Notes: generated by a model from the sequence alone, not told the origin. A stretch of DNA of 64,000 nt from UBA961 sp014191195 (GCA_964204605.1 OZ123195.1:868001-932000), one strand, 5' to 3'. Shown: positions 27,680 to 37,911, numbered from the stretch's first letter. Program-made: numbers and translations.

Positions 27680-30004
27680 ATGATTCATGAGAATATATCC
27701 ATGAAGAAAAGTGAAGAAGAATCCGCATATGTGATTTATGCACATACTCCACTACAATATGTAAAATCAGTTGGACCTAAAAGAGCAGAAGCATTAGCTT
27801 CTGTAGGACTTCACACCGTTAAAGATTTATTGTACTATATTCCTTATGGATATATAGATAGAACCTCTGTCCAAAGCATAGCAAGTATTCACCATAAATT
27901 TAAGAAAGAGAATGATATATTCAATTCTGCATCTATGGATATAGATGAAGCTATTTCTCTTAAAAAAGAAATCACAATTGTTGCTTCGATTCAATCAATT
28001 CAAGAAAAATCCTTCGGAAAACAGGGTCGCAAAATGTTGATTGCAAAAGTTTCCGATGAATCTAATGCGTCTGCAGAGATCGTTTTTTTTAATATGGTAC
28101 CATATTTTAAAAAAGTATTACAAATAGGGATTGTACTTGGAATTAGTGGTTTACCAGATTATGATGAAAAATGGAGAAAATTAACTTTTCAGCATCCTGA
28201 AATCATCATTTTAGATACTCAAGATGAACAAGAATTTAAAAAAGGGGTCATTCTACCAAAATATTCAATTAATCAAGCAATGAAAAATGCGCATATCTCA
28301 ATTAAAACGATGCGTTCTATGTTTGATATTGTATTTGAATATTCTGAATCATTAATTGATGAATCGTTGCCTGATTCATTTCTTAATTCTCAAAGCTTAA
28401 TGCCTAAAGATAAAGCAATACAAGCATTACATAAACCCCTGTCAACAAAAGAATTACTTGATGCCAGAAATAGAATGAAATTCGAAGAATTATTTTTCTT
28501 TCAATTGTTTATCGCACTAAGAAAACAAGGAAAAAAGACAAGTGAACAGGGAATTTATATTCCAAGCAAAAGTTCATTAGCTAAAAATTTACATCAAGCA
28601 TTACCCTTTGAATTAACAAAAGATCAAAAAAAAGCTTTATGGGATATTGCTTATGATTTTGAATCTGGCAAACCAATGAATCGCTTGATTCAAGGAGATG
28701 TTGGATGCGGAAAAACTATCGTATCCTTATTTGCTATGCTAATGGCTATCGATGCAGGATATCAAACAATGTTAATGGCTCCAACTGAAACTTTAGCGGA
28801 ACAGCATTTTCATTCTATTTCTACTTTTTTAGAGCCTTATAATATTCATGTCACACTATTAGTTGGTGGACAAAAAACATCATTAAGAAAACAAGTATTA
28901 TCAGAAATTGCTTCCGGTCAAGCACAAATTGTTATAGGAACCCATGCCCTGTTTGCTTCACATGGCAAAGATCAAATGGCCGGGCTTTCTTATCATAAAT
29001 TAGGATTAATAATCGTTGATGAACAACATCGTTTTGGAGTGATGCAAAGAGCCCAATTAAAACAATTAGCAAAGGCATCCTTGATCGAATCCCCACAACA
29101 TCATTCATTATCTCCGCATATATTAGTAATGAGTGCTACTCCTATTCCTAGAACCTTATCTATGACCTTATATGGGGATTTAGATAGTACCACAATCAAA
29201 GAAATGCCAATAGGTAGAAAACCAGTCAAAACTGAAATTGTTTTTGATTCTACCATAGATAGAGCATATCAAACGATAGAACAAGAAATCAAAGCCGGAA
29301 GACAAGCCTATATTATCTATCCTTTGGTTGAAAAATCAGAAACTATTGATGCCAAATCGGCAATTGAACACTATGAATCCTTAAAAACCGACGTATTTAC
29401 TGACTATTCTTGTGGTTTACTGCATGGCCAAATGCCATGGCATGAAAAAGAACGAGTTATGAAAGCATTTAAGAATAAAGAATATCAGATTTTAATTTCT
29501 ACAACTGTTATAGAAGTTGGCATAGATATACCAAATGCAACAGTAATGTTAATTGAAAATGCCGAACGTTTTGGATTAGCACAATTACATCAATTAAGAG
29601 GAAGAATTGGGCGAAATGATCTACAATCAATGTGTTTTCTTGCTACAAAAGATCATTTTCGCTTTCATATCAATAAACAAAAATCCGAAGATCTACACCT
29701 AGAAAGGGCATCTGCAATTGCAAGATTAACAACGATGATTTCAACTAATGATGGATTTCAGATTGCTGAAGCAGATATGAAATTGAGAGGGCCTGGGGAT
29801 ATTATGGGGACAAGACAATCTGGTATTCCTAAATTTTTATTCATTGATTTGATTAATGATAGCGAAATAATTGAACATAGTAAGAAAACTGCCGAACAGA
29901 TTATAGAACAAGATCCACAATTAAGAATGCCGCATCATAATGTGATACGAAATGAATATGAACGCTTAAGAATGTCTGATACCTTTTTTATGAACATAGC
30001 ATAA
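27680..30004 (+). CDS. recG: ATP-dependent DNA helicase RecG
   Basis: A 774-residue superfamily 2 helicase that remodels stalled replication forks and Holliday junctions. The N-terminal wedge region starts near YVKSVGPKRAEALASVGL, a helix-hairpin-helix-like motif, and continues with an OB fold. Helicase motifs: GDVGCGKT (Walker A, ~345), APTETLAEQH, TLLVGGQK, GTHALF, IVDEQHRFGVMQR (motif II), MSATPIPRTL, and the second RecA domain with VYPL-like IIYPLVEKSE, STTVIEVGIDIPNA and LRGRIGR. The start codon abuts the rmlA stop (TAAATG), so the two may be co-translated although functionally unrelated. An alternative ATG lies 14 codons in (MKKSEEES). Confidence 0.95.
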   Translation: MIHENISMKKSEEESAYVIYAHTPLQYVKSVGPKRAEALASVGLHTVKDLLYYIPYGYIDRTSVQSIASIHHKFKKENDIFNSASMDIDEAISLKKEITIVASIQSIQEKSFGKQGRKMLIAKVSDESNASAEIVFFNMVPYFKKVLQIGIVLGISGLPDYDEKWRKLTFQHPEIIILDTQDEQEFKKGVILPKYSINQAMKNAHISIKTMRSMFDIVFEYSESLIDESLPDSFLNSQSLMPKDKAIQALHKPLSTKELLDARNRMKFEELFFFQLFIALRKQGKKTSEQGIYIPSKSSLAKNLHQALPFELTKDQKKALWDIAYDFESGKPMNRLIQGDVGCGKTIVSLFAMLMAIDAGYQTMLMAPTETLAEQHFHSISTFLEPYNIHVTLLVGGQKTSLRKQVLSEIASGQAQIVIGTHALFASHGKDQMAGLSYHKLGLIIVDEQHRFGVMQRAQLKQLAKASLIESPQHHSLSPHILVMSATPIPRTLSMTLYGDLDSTTIKEMPIGRKPVKTEIVFDSTIDRAYQTIEQEIKAGRQAYIIYPLVEKSETIDAKSAIEHYESLKTDVFTDYSCGLLHGQMPWHEKERVMKAFKNKEYQILISTTVIEVGIDIPNATVMLIENAERFGLAQLHQLRGRIGRNDLQSMCFLATKDHFRFHINKQKSEDLHLERASAIARLTTMISTNDGFQIAEADMKLRGPGDIMGTRQSGIPKFLFIDLINDSEIIEHSKKTAEQIIEQDPQLRMPHHNVIRNEYERLRMSDTFFMNIA

Positions 30005-30009
30005 TATAT

Positions 30010-31890
30010 ATGAATTTTATTTATACTTTTTTTTCAAGTGTACTGTGTCTATTGATCTATCTGCCAGTTTCTGCCCAATTTTCTTATACATATGGAACAG
30101 ATTTTGGCCTTGGTATCAATGCCATTGGTGTAGGTTATCAAGACTTAACATCTATTGGTTTAGCTACTAATTTTGCTAATAAAGGAAAATCTGAAATAAG
30201 TAATCCTCTTATGTATACAGGTGGTTTTATTTCATATTCATCACCTACAATTGGGTTTAGATTACGTACTTCTTATGATAATAGAAGTGGGATTATTCAA
30301 GATGAGTTTATTGCAAATTCCAGACAAATGATGCCTTCTTTAGCTTATATCACTAATGATATATCATTTCATTATTCAGTTTTACCAACATTGTCTGTAT
30401 ATATTGGACCAAGCATATCTTTTCTTATTCACAATAAAATTAACCGTATTGATGCAAGTGATAATGACAATCCCATTCCTGCTATGAATGCTGTATGTCC
30501 CGGTTTTCTGAGTGGCATTATGTATAAAACTCCATTATCATTTTCTGCAGGATCTTTCTCATCCAAACTATATACATTTTTAGAATCTTCTTGGATGGTT
30601 AATCAAAGAAAAGGGGAGTATTCAGTCAATAATAGCGGTTTGGCAAATATTTGGTCTACTGTATCAATCAGAGCCGGTATTTCACTGCACTTTCAATTCA
30701 ATAAAAGTACTATTGATAAAGAATTTCCAGCTACTGATAGTTTATCTTTTTATGTTAAAACTCCAAAAGAAATAGCCGGAAAAAGAAGAATCGTAGAGAA
30801 TTTCCCTTTACTTCCTATAGTATATTTCAGACCCAATAACTCAAATATTCCATTTTATTATCAACAACTTTCTAGCGAGCAAGCAGCGTCTTTTTCAGAA
30901 TCTCAATTAGATGATATAATTACCGATAGTGATAAGCAGAAACATGCTTCAAAAAGAATAATGGTTTATCAACAAATGTTGAATATTATCGGTTCAAGAA
31001 TGACGCATTCCAAGGACACACTATATATTACAGGTATTGCACCAGAAGAAAAAGATGGGATTATTATTGCTGGATATATCAAGGACTATCTAACTGGAAT
31101 ATTTAGAATAGATGGAGGGCGAATCAAACAATTAGAAGATAATAATCAAAAAAACATAAGAAACTATGATAGTGATGATAGTGTAGATATTGTTTTTAAA
31201 AGACAAGATAGTAGAAGAATTGTTCTTAAGTCCAACTCTTCATCTTTGCTAAAACCAGTACTATTACATTTTGAAAGCGTAGACCCACCAGAAAATGAAA
31301 TAGAGATTAGAGTATATTCACCTTCTGATCTTTCATCTTGGACAATGCAGTTAGAAGGCCCTGACGAATTTATGAAGAATATTGGTCCTTTTTCAGCTCA
31401 AAAAACCTTTATAAATGCAACATCTTTATTAAATGGGGCATTAGCTTCAGGAAAATTCACAGCTTTGGTTCAAGCAGAAAAATCAACAGGTATTCAATTA
31501 CAAGCGGATACTTCTTTTGCATTAAAAATGAGTAATGCTGCAAAGATGAGTGCAGAACGATTTACAGTGTTACATGAAGGTTATGAAAAACCAGAATATT
31601 TCATTGAAGAAATTGTCTCTTTGGTACAGTCAAAACTTAATAATCACACAGAAATAGTATTGATCGGAAGCTCTGGAGCAAATGGAGATACCAAAGAGAA
31701 TGAAAACAAGGTACAAAAGCTTCTAGAGCGTATTAAGAGTCAAATAGAACTTGTATTAGCTAAAATAGGAAAACATAGTGCTATAAAGCTTTTAAACTAT
31801 GGTGAAGACCCAAATAGAGTATCATTTACGCAAGAATTACCCTATGGAAGATCATATAATGATTGTATTACAATAGAAATGATCAAATAA
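30010..31890 (+). CDS. Outer-membrane barrel protein with two OmpA-like modules
   Basis: A 626-residue protein with a signal peptide (cleavage near SAQ, ~23). Residues ~25-235 look like an 8- to 10-strand outer-membrane barrel (LGINAIGVGYQDL, GFRLRTSYDNRSG, ISLHFQFNKS). Two regions then resemble OmpA-like periplasmic folds. The first (~265-400) contains PIVYFRPNNS, MLNIIGSRM and LYITGIAP. The second (~515-626) contains FTVLHEGYEKPEYFIEEIVS, EIVLIGSSG and LPYGRSYNDCITIEM. The peptidoglycan-binding residues are not clear in either. The stop codon abuts the stop of the convergent TonB receptor gene with no spacer. Likely role: linking or shaping the outer membrane; not proven. Confidence 0.7.
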   Translation: MNFIYTFFSSVLCLLIYLPVSAQFSYTYGTDFGLGINAIGVGYQDLTSIGLATNFANKGKSEISNPLMYTGGFISYSSPTIGFRLRTSYDNRSGIIQDEFIANSRQMMPSLAYITNDISFHYSVLPTLSVYIGPSISFLIHNKINRIDASDNDNPIPAMNAVCPGFLSGIMYKTPLSFSAGSFSSKLYTFLESSWMVNQRKGEYSVNNSGLANIWSTVSIRAGISLHFQFNKSTIDKEFPATDSLSFYVKTPKEIAGKRRIVENFPLLPIVYFRPNNSNIPFYYQQLSSEQAASFSESQLDDIITDSDKQKHASKRIMVYQQMLNIIGSRMTHSKDTLYITGIAPEEKDGIIIAGYIKDYLTGIFRIDGGRIKQLEDNNQKNIRNYDSDDSVDIVFKRQDSRRIVLKSNSSSLLKPVLLHFESVDPPENEIEIRVYSPSDLSSWTMQLEGPDEFMKNIGPFSAQKTFINATSLLNGALASGKFTALVQAEKSTGIQLQADTSFALKMSNAAKMSAERFTVLHEGYEKPEYFIEEIVSLVQSKLNNHTEIVLIGSSGANGDTKENENKVQKLLERIKSQIELVLAKIGKHSAIKLLNYGEDPNRVSFTQELPYGRSYNDCITIEMIK

Positions 31891-34350
31891 TTATAATGAA
31901 TATTGAATGCTACAGGTAATATTTCTGGGATCTGAAGGTAAAATGCCTGGTCCTGGATATGATTCAGCTCTTCTTGTAAAGTATGATTCATTACATACAT
32001 TTTGTATATGCATATCAACAATCAATGATTGTAATAGTTTATAACTCAATGAAATATCCATAATCGAATAAGAGGGGATTAAACCAATCACTGCATTTGA
32101 TGTATATTCAGCATTGGTTGCATCTGAATATTGTTTATACACATAAGAATATTGAATACTTGCTTTTAGTTTATCTTGTTCATATTGTAATCCTGTCCTT
32201 AATGTAAAAGGAGATACTTGTTCTACTTGTTTTCCTTTTATTCCTGTCTGCAAAGAAGAAGTATATATTCCATTTAAATATGAAACATTGATAAATGCTT
32301 TTACACTTCTTGAATCATCATGAATCCACAGTTTCCATATATCTGTTTCTACAATTGCTTCAATCCCAATCGTTCTAGATGATCCAATATTAGTTCTTAA
32401 TCTATATGGTATATAGTAAGGAGCTTTATCTGCTGCTAAGATTGTTCCAATCCTTTTATCATATTCTAAATAAAAGCAACTAATATCGCTATAGAATAAA
32501 CCGTTAAATAAAGATCCACGAATTCCTAGATCTGCATTAAATCCTCTTTCATCAGATAAATTAGTATCAACAATAAAATTGGGATTAACAATGCGCATAT
32601 CACTAAATGTCATTGCTCTGTAATTTTGCGCATAATTAGCATATAATTCAAGTCCATTATCAAATACATAGCTTGTTCCAAGACCAAATAATCCAAAGGA
32701 TCGTAGATTTGATTTATTTTCATTATATGTAGTTGATTGTACCAAATTACCGGCAAGATCTATTATTCTATCTTTATACCATCCATTTGCATATGTGGCA
32801 ATATATTCAACTCGTATACCTGGAACAATGCTCCAGTTTTCTGTGGGCCTGATTACACATTCAAGAAATCCTGCAATATTTTTACCTGGATTTTTATACA
32901 ATAATTGGTCTGGATTATCTTGATCTAAGTATGTAAAATCTGCATCCGATCCTTTTGAACCAAATCCTTGTTTTTGAACTGAATATCCTTGATATATTCT
33001 TGCACCCAATACAATATTAGCCGGTATATCATTGATAAAAATTGTATGCATTAACCGTGTTTCATTGCCAATATTTGCAAAAACTCCATCTATTAATGTT
33101 CTATCTTTTCCATTATCTAACACTGAAATATTCTGAAGATTTCCTACAGACGATCTTTGTGCTATAACAGAAAATGTTCGAGAATGTATTCTGGTTATAG
33201 GCGATATTTCATAGAGGATATTCAAAGCATATATTTGCCAATCTATCAAGAACCAATTTCTTGATCTACTTGATTGCGAAGGATCTACCTGAAATTGCCT
33301 ATCTGTTAAACCACCTGGTTGCTGACTTAGTGAATGATGATTTGTCACATCAAATGTTAATGTAAGATGTTCACTTATATTAGATGATATAGAAGAATAC
33401 ACTGTATGAGCTGAAAAATCAGAATTCGGACGCCATCCATTGCCTTGTTTATACGAGTAAAAACTGATATAATTTAATCCTTTAGATTCTCCTCCAACTA
33501 ATGCAGACATACCCATTAATCCAAAAGATCCACCATTCATTCTGAATTCCCCATGCAATGGCACAGAATCTATACCTTTTTTCATCTTAAAATTAATCAT
33601 ACCACCAAATTGAGGTCCATATTGAAGCGAAGCAGCCCCTCGAACTATCTCGATTCTTTCTATTGCTTCTATTGGCGGAGTAAAATATGATTCTGGATAA
33701 CCAAGTGGATCTGCTGCTATATCATAGCCATTCATTCTTGTATTAAAATGGGCTGTACGATTTGGACTCAATCCTCTGCCTCCAATACCAAGCTGAAGTC
33801 CTGCTTGATCGCTTTCCCAAATATTCAATCCTGGTACCCTAGAAAACAATTGTCTTGCTAGCATTACTGCTTTATTAGGATTCAATAAATCTGGAATAAT
33901 TAATTCTGTCTTTTTAGCTTCATAAATAGCAGATTCTTGTATTGATTCAACTTTATTTGCACTTATTAATGAGTTCTTCTCTGCATTCACGATGATGTCT
34001 TTAACCTGCATTTTTTTTGTTTGAAGCATTATCATCTGTTTTTCTTCACTGCATGCTATGGTAGCAATTATAGATTCATATCCATTTGCTTGTATTCTTA
34101 ATGCTATACTATCTTTTCTACATACTATAATTTTTTGAAAGATTCCATTACTATCTGATCGCATTACTTTCTGCAAGTCATCAAAAAAGTAAATTTTTGC
34201 AAATGGAATTGCTGTCTGAGTTTCAGAAGACATAATCATGCACAATATTTTTACTGTTTTTGATGATAGTATCTCATTGCTGGTTGTATGCGAAAATCCA
34301 TATAATTGAGTATGTATACATATCGAGATGATTATCAAGAATATCTTCAT
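31891..34350 (-). CDS. TonB-dependent outer-membrane receptor, FecA-like
   Basis: An 819-residue receptor. It has a signal peptide (~1-19) and then a carboxypeptidase-regulatory-like domain (~35-110; AIPFAKIYFFDD, IALRIQANGYESIIATI), typical of Bacteroidota TonB transporters. The plug (~145-245) includes LFSRVPGLNIWESDQ, GIGGRGLSPNR and IEAIERIEIVRGAASLQYG, the last being the plug signature. A large barrel follows, ending NVCNESYFTRRAESYPGPG and a terminal aromatic strand (ITCSIQYSL). The YPGPGILPSD end resembles ferric-citrate receptor FecA. It is last in the operon with the carboxylase, imelysin and DUF4856 genes, overlapping the carboxylase by 4 bp. Predicted substrate is a ferric or other metal complex. 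Confidence 0.9.
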   Translation of the reverse strand: MKIFLIIISICIHTQLYGFSHTTSNEILSSKTVKILCMIMSSETQTAIPFAKIYFFDDLQKVMRSDSNGIFQKIIVCRKDSIALRIQANGYESIIATIACSEEKQMIMLQTKKMQVKDIIVNAEKNSLISANKVESIQESAIYEAKKTELIIPDLLNPNKAVMLARQLFSRVPGLNIWESDQAGLQLGIGGRGLSPNRTAHFNTRMNGYDIAADPLGYPESYFTPPIEAIERIEIVRGAASLQYGPQFGGMINFKMKKGIDSVPLHGEFRMNGGSFGLMGMSALVGGESKGLNYISFYSYKQGNGWRPNSDFSAHTVYSSISSNISEHLTLTFDVTNHHSLSQQPGGLTDRQFQVDPSQSSRSRNWFLIDWQIYALNILYEISPITRIHSRTFSVIAQRSSVGNLQNISVLDNGKDRTLIDGVFANIGNETRLMHTIFINDIPANIVLGARIYQGYSVQKQGFGSKGSDADFTYLDQDNPDQLLYKNPGKNIAGFLECVIRPTENWSIVPGIRVEYIATYANGWYKDRIIDLAGNLVQSTTYNENKSNLRSFGLFGLGTSYVFDNGLELYANYAQNYRAMTFSDMRIVNPNFIVDTNLSDERGFNADLGIRGSLFNGLFYSDISCFYLEYDKRIGTILAADKAPYYIPYRLRTNIGSSRTIGIEAIVETDIWKLWIHDDSRSVKAFINVSYLNGIYTSSLQTGIKGKQVEQVSPFTLRTGLQYEQDKLKASIQYSYVYKQYSDATNAEYTSNAVIGLIPSYSIMDISLSYKLLQSLIVDMHIQNVCNESYFTRRAESYPGPGILPSDPRNITCSIQYSL

Positions 34351-35696
34351 TTAGATACTCCTTCTGATAATATATATTCTTTATGAAACCATGAATCATT
34401 GATACTTGCTAAATTTATAGATGGATCAATAAATCTATATGATTTTCTGCCATTCAATGTTACCCATGAATCTGCAGTAATAATCGGATGAGTATATCCA
34501 TTCTTTTGATAATAGGTAGATAAAGTATGCGCGAATTGTACTATCAAATCTGGCTGCATACTCATTTGCTTTTCTTGATGATCAGTTAGCCATTCAGCAT
34601 TATCGATAATGCCTTGTTTTCCTGTTAATGAGTCTTTGATAGTAAATTGAGTATATCCAGACTTTTCAATTAACATTACTCGCCAACCAAATCTATAGCC
34701 TTGCTCTGTCCAAAAAACATTACCGGGATATAATACATATCTGAAAGGAAATAATAGTTGAAATAGACAATAAACAATCAATGAACTATAGATAATTGGA
34801 TGAATAGAAAAACCTGTATACTTATATGCATCAGCTCTTACCTTAACGGAAGTTTTAAACACAGTGAGAGTTCTATTTATTATCTGTAATAGCTGTTCTG
34901 GAGGAAAAAATATTAATGTCAACACTATCATTACTAGAGGAAATACTCCAATCTGAAACAATATCCCTGTTATTGTGTGAAAGCATATAACAGCTATATA
35001 TGCATATATTCTTGTAGTTTGTATTGATAAAAACAGGGGAATGGTACAATCATACAGCATTCCAAACCACGAGAACACATATGCTGTCCAGCGTGCAGAT
35101 AATACATTACCAATAATTGGCATATCACCATGCGAAGGAAGCCATAAAGAAAGGGGTAAAGCCTCTATCAACCAATCATATTGAATCTTTGCTATTCCAG
35201 CATACAGATAAATGATAGCAATTTGAAATTGCAAAAGTAATATAGAATATCTTGGTATAAGTGCTTGATAAATAGATGGTTTAGATGTGCTATCGACAGA
35301 GAATATGCAATGGGCAGGTAAAAAGCATAATAAAAAGCTGCATAAGCTTACTGCATAATAATGATTAAGATAATAGGATATATCCCATAATTCAGTATAT
35401 GTAAAGGCTAAAAATAATAGTACGCTCATTATGCGATATTTATAGCCTATCATTACACAGAATGAAGCAATGATTAATACAGAATACAGAAGATATACAT
35501 AGAATGCCGAAGGAACAGTTATCCATTCAAAACCATAATACTGAAAATGTATTTTAGGTTTTATTATTTGTTCTTCTATCCAGCCTAAAGCTATAAAACG
35601 AATGGTACTTAACAATATCAAAGCACCAAAGGAAATTCTAAATATTCCCAATGAAATAGAAGAAACTGGAGCAGATAATGATTGCAAGAATTGCAC
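34347..35696 (-). CDS. HTTM / vitamin K-dependent gamma-glutamyl carboxylase homologue
   Basis: A 449-residue membrane protein. Residues ~1-290 form the HTTM (horizontally transferred transmembrane) domain, with many hydrophobic helices. The C-terminal ~150 residues match the lumenal part of gamma-glutamyl carboxylase: FPFRYVLYPGNVFWTEQGY, RFGWRVMLIEKSG, SWVTLNGRKSYRFIDPSINL. From memory of the human enzyme, its base Lys218 in AGVKKLDADW aligns with Lys170 in AGIAKIQYDW, and its His160 in NNHSY with His112 in LNHYY. The full catalytic architecture thus seems kept, so conversion of Glu to Gla using reduced menaquinone is possible. The substrate is unknown; neighbouring imelysin, DUF4856 and TonB proteins are candidates. 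Overlaps: 1 bp with imelysin, 4 bp with the receptor. Confidence 0.88.
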   Translation of the reverse strand: MQFLQSLSAPVSSISLGIFRISFGALILLSTIRFIALGWIEEQIIKPKIHFQYYGFEWITVPSAFYVYLLYSVLIIASFCVMIGYKYRIMSVLLFLAFTYTELWDISYYLNHYYAVSLCSFLLCFLPAHCIFSVDSTSKPSIYQALIPRYSILLLQFQIAIIYLYAGIAKIQYDWLIEALPLSLWLPSHGDMPIIGNVLSARWTAYVFSWFGMLYDCTIPLFLSIQTTRIYAYIAVICFHTITGILFQIGVFPLVMIVLTLIFFPPEQLLQIINRTLTVFKTSVKVRADAYKYTGFSIHPIIYSSLIVYCLFQLLFPFRYVLYPGNVFWTEQGYRFGWRVMLIEKSGYTQFTIKDSLTGKQGIIDNAEWLTDHQEKQMSMQPDLIVQFAHTLSTYYQKNGYTHPIITADSWVTLNGRKSYRFIDPSINLASINDSWFHKEYILSEGVSK

Positions 35697-36790
35697 TAAT
35701 CACCATCATTACTAGTATATGTAATTGAAATACCTAATAGAGAAGACATATCACTTTTCAAGAAATGTGTATGTTTAGATAATTCTGTAAATACATCTAG
35801 AAGAATAGGCATTTTTTGATCTATCATCACTGATAATGGTATTGATCTGTCTAATAGTGATATTTGTTTTGAAATCTGTTCCCATTGATATTCAGTATCT
35901 TCTACTAATTGTTTTCCAGTTGCTATAGACAGCAAATAATCTTTAAATCCTATACCACTAAGACTTGAGAGAGGACTTAGCCTTGCATATCCTCGCCAAA
36001 AATATAATAATGCCTGATTATGATGATACAGTAATTCTGTCGAAATTCCACTATAAAATCCCTCTGTCTTTGTTGGCTCTGTTGATACTTGGCCAACCTT
36101 TAATCCAAAAGGTAATCCGCATTGATAGTTTTTCATTAATTCATATGATTGAACAAATGAATTGTACAATTCAGAAATAGAAGAACCTGCCTGTACACCA
36201 GTGTTTTGAATAAATGTTTGTGAATATCCATTAATCCAAGCATTATGCACTGTTTGTACTTTTATTATGACATGTTGAATCAATTTTTTTAGATAGAATA
36301 CATCGTTATTTGCTTTATTTGTCAACAACTTATATGTATTCAAGGAATCATTAAACAATAGATATTCAATTGCATAAATACCTCGGGTATCTCTATCAAA
36401 ATTAGCAAACAGGGTATCTTTTGTCTCTATCTTACTTATAATCTTTGTAACTGAAACAGGATATGTGCCAATATTTTCAAAAAGGGTTCCATCAGAAAAT
36501 TCGGCAGGGCCAAAATCAAACATCGAGCAATATTGCCATGAAATAGCCAAGGATCTCCATGCTTGTCTCATCTCTATAACCATGGTCTCATTTGGTTGAA
36601 GCATAAAGTTTGCAACCAAACTATCCAAAGTATATGAATGACTTAATACATCAGCATACATTGGTATAATAATCTGTTTGGCAGTAAAATCAAGCATTCT
36701 CGTTCTATCAAATTGAGAATCTGGATTAGATGGAGCATTCCCCGTACAAGAGAATTGCAGTAATATCAATATGACAAGTATATATTTCAT
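35696..36790 (-). CDS. Imelysin-family (peptidase M75-like) lipoprotein
   Basis: A 364-residue lipoprotein (signal MKYILVILILLQFSC, Cys15) of the imelysin family. Imelysins are helical periplasmic or surface proteins linked to iron uptake (EfeO, IrpA, ICMP). The characteristic GxHxxE segment appears as RGIYAIEYLLFND around residues 142-154, with Tyr where the canonical motif has His; the Glu is kept. A helical bundle extends through both halves (RQAWRSLAISWQYCSMFDFG; VNDYLLSI-like GFKDYLLSIATGKQLVED). The domain is not known to be proteolytic. It is second in the four-gene operon, 1 bp after the DUF4856 gene and overlapping the carboxylase gene by 1 bp, so expression is tightly coupled. Confidence 0.87.
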   Translation of the reverse strand: MKYILVILILLQFSCTGNAPSNPDSQFDRTRMLDFTAKQIIIPMYADVLSHSYTLDSLVANFMLQPNETMVIEMRQAWRSLAISWQYCSMFDFGPAEFSDGTLFENIGTYPVSVTKIISKIETKDTLFANFDRDTRGIYAIEYLLFNDSLNTYKLLTNKANNDVFYLKKLIQHVIIKVQTVHNAWINGYSQTFIQNTGVQAGSSISELYNSFVQSYELMKNYQCGLPFGLKVGQVSTEPTKTEGFYSGISTELLYHHNQALLYFWRGYARLSPLSSLSGIGFKDYLLSIATGKQLVEDTEYQWEQISKQISLLDRSIPLSVMIDQKMPILLDVFTELSKHTHFLKSDMSSLLGISITYTSNDGD

Positions 36791-36791
36791 A

Positions 36792-37868
36792 TTATTTTCT
36801 GTTTTGAACAGTAACCCAATTGATTTTAAAATCTTCTAATTGCTGAGAAGAAAAGCCATAAACCATTTGAATCCTTCCTATAACTTTTAGGATATCTGGT
36901 GAGGTATTATAGGCGTCTGTTATAAATAGTGAAGGACGCATTGAATGTAAGAGCGAAAGTATCGCATCAAGTTCTGTATCAGAAATTAATTTCTCTGAAA
37001 CTCCTTTATATGCTAGTACAAATCCTATTGACTCATTAATAGCATGAAGTCCTGAAGCAAGATCTTCATCAGTTGGATTTGTAAGAATAAACTTTGCATG
37101 TGCAGCATAACAATATGAAATTGCAGATGCCATCAAAGATTTTTCCCATATAGTAAAGAATTGCTTCCTTGCCGATAATGCATCCTCATTATAATTAGTT
37201 CCAGCTTTTATTGCTGCTTGTAATCGAATCAATTCCTTCTTTGCATTGGTATAAAAACCATTTCCATCATTTTTATCTCTTCTTGCTGCATATGCTGCAC
37301 TAAACACATCAGGATTGCTTTGTGTGATATCAGAATTTGGAAAAGAAGGATTGGCCCCAAATAATGCTATGAAAAGATGCGTGGTACTATCATGTAATGA
37401 TAAACGCGATGCCATATGATAAAACAGATTCCCAAAACATAGTTTTTCGATTATCTCTTGATATTCTAGTCCATTTTCATCAAAAACTCTTCCCGCAAAT
37501 ACTCCACCTTCTTTGTTTTCTGCTATTGATAATCTTGGATTATATATGCCATTATTCGTTTTAGAAAACTCTTGTATATAACCTAAACTAGTATTCTGAA
37601 AAGTACTTGTTCCTAATGTTGAAAAAGGCTTTAACAATTCAAATAATGTTATGGAATCTGGGGCTCTTCCGTTTATTCTAGCAGACTGTATAGTATCTAA
37701 TAATTTATTTACATCCGCTCTCATCCTAATTGTTGAACTAGAAATATGAGAATATTGAGTAGAATCATAAATCGATGGGGTATTCAAAGGGGCAATTGAA
37801 TTATCAACACATGATGATAAAAACAAGACTAAAATAGTCGTATATAAAGGTATAAGTATGCGAATCAT
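36792..37868 (-). CDS. DUF4856-like lipoprotein
   Basis: A 358-residue lipoprotein (signal ...VLFLSSC, Cys20), first gene of the operon. The body is mostly helical, with GLEYQEIIEKLCFGNLFYH around residues 132-150 and KQFFTIWEKSLMASAISYC near 240, resembling DUF4856 proteins that often accompany imelysin genes in Bacteroidota. That family link is from memory and moderate. A role in metal binding at the outer membrane is inferred only from the imelysin and TonB-receptor neighbours. The promoter (TTTG...TAATTTAG) and a 19-bp palindrome lie 44-88 bp upstream. Confidence 0.72.
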   Translation of the reverse strand: MIRILIPLYTTILVLFLSSCVDNSIAPLNTPSIYDSTQYSHISSSTIRMRADVNKLLDTIQSARINGRAPDSITLFELLKPFSTLGTSTFQNTSLGYIQEFSKTNNGIYNPRLSIAENKEGGVFAGRVFDENGLEYQEIIEKLCFGNLFYHMASRLSLHDSTTHLFIALFGANPSFPNSDITQSNPDVFSAAYAARRDKNDGNGFYTNAKKELIRLQAAIKAGTNYNEDALSARKQFFTIWEKSLMASAISYCYAAHAKFILTNPTDEDLASGLHAINESIGFVLAYKGVSEKLISDTELDAILSLLHSMRPSLFITDAYNTSPDILKVIGRIQMVYGFSSQQLEDFKINWVTVQNRK

Positions 37869-37911
37869 AGAACTTTTCCAATAATATATGTGAAGAAATC
37901 AAATGCATCTT

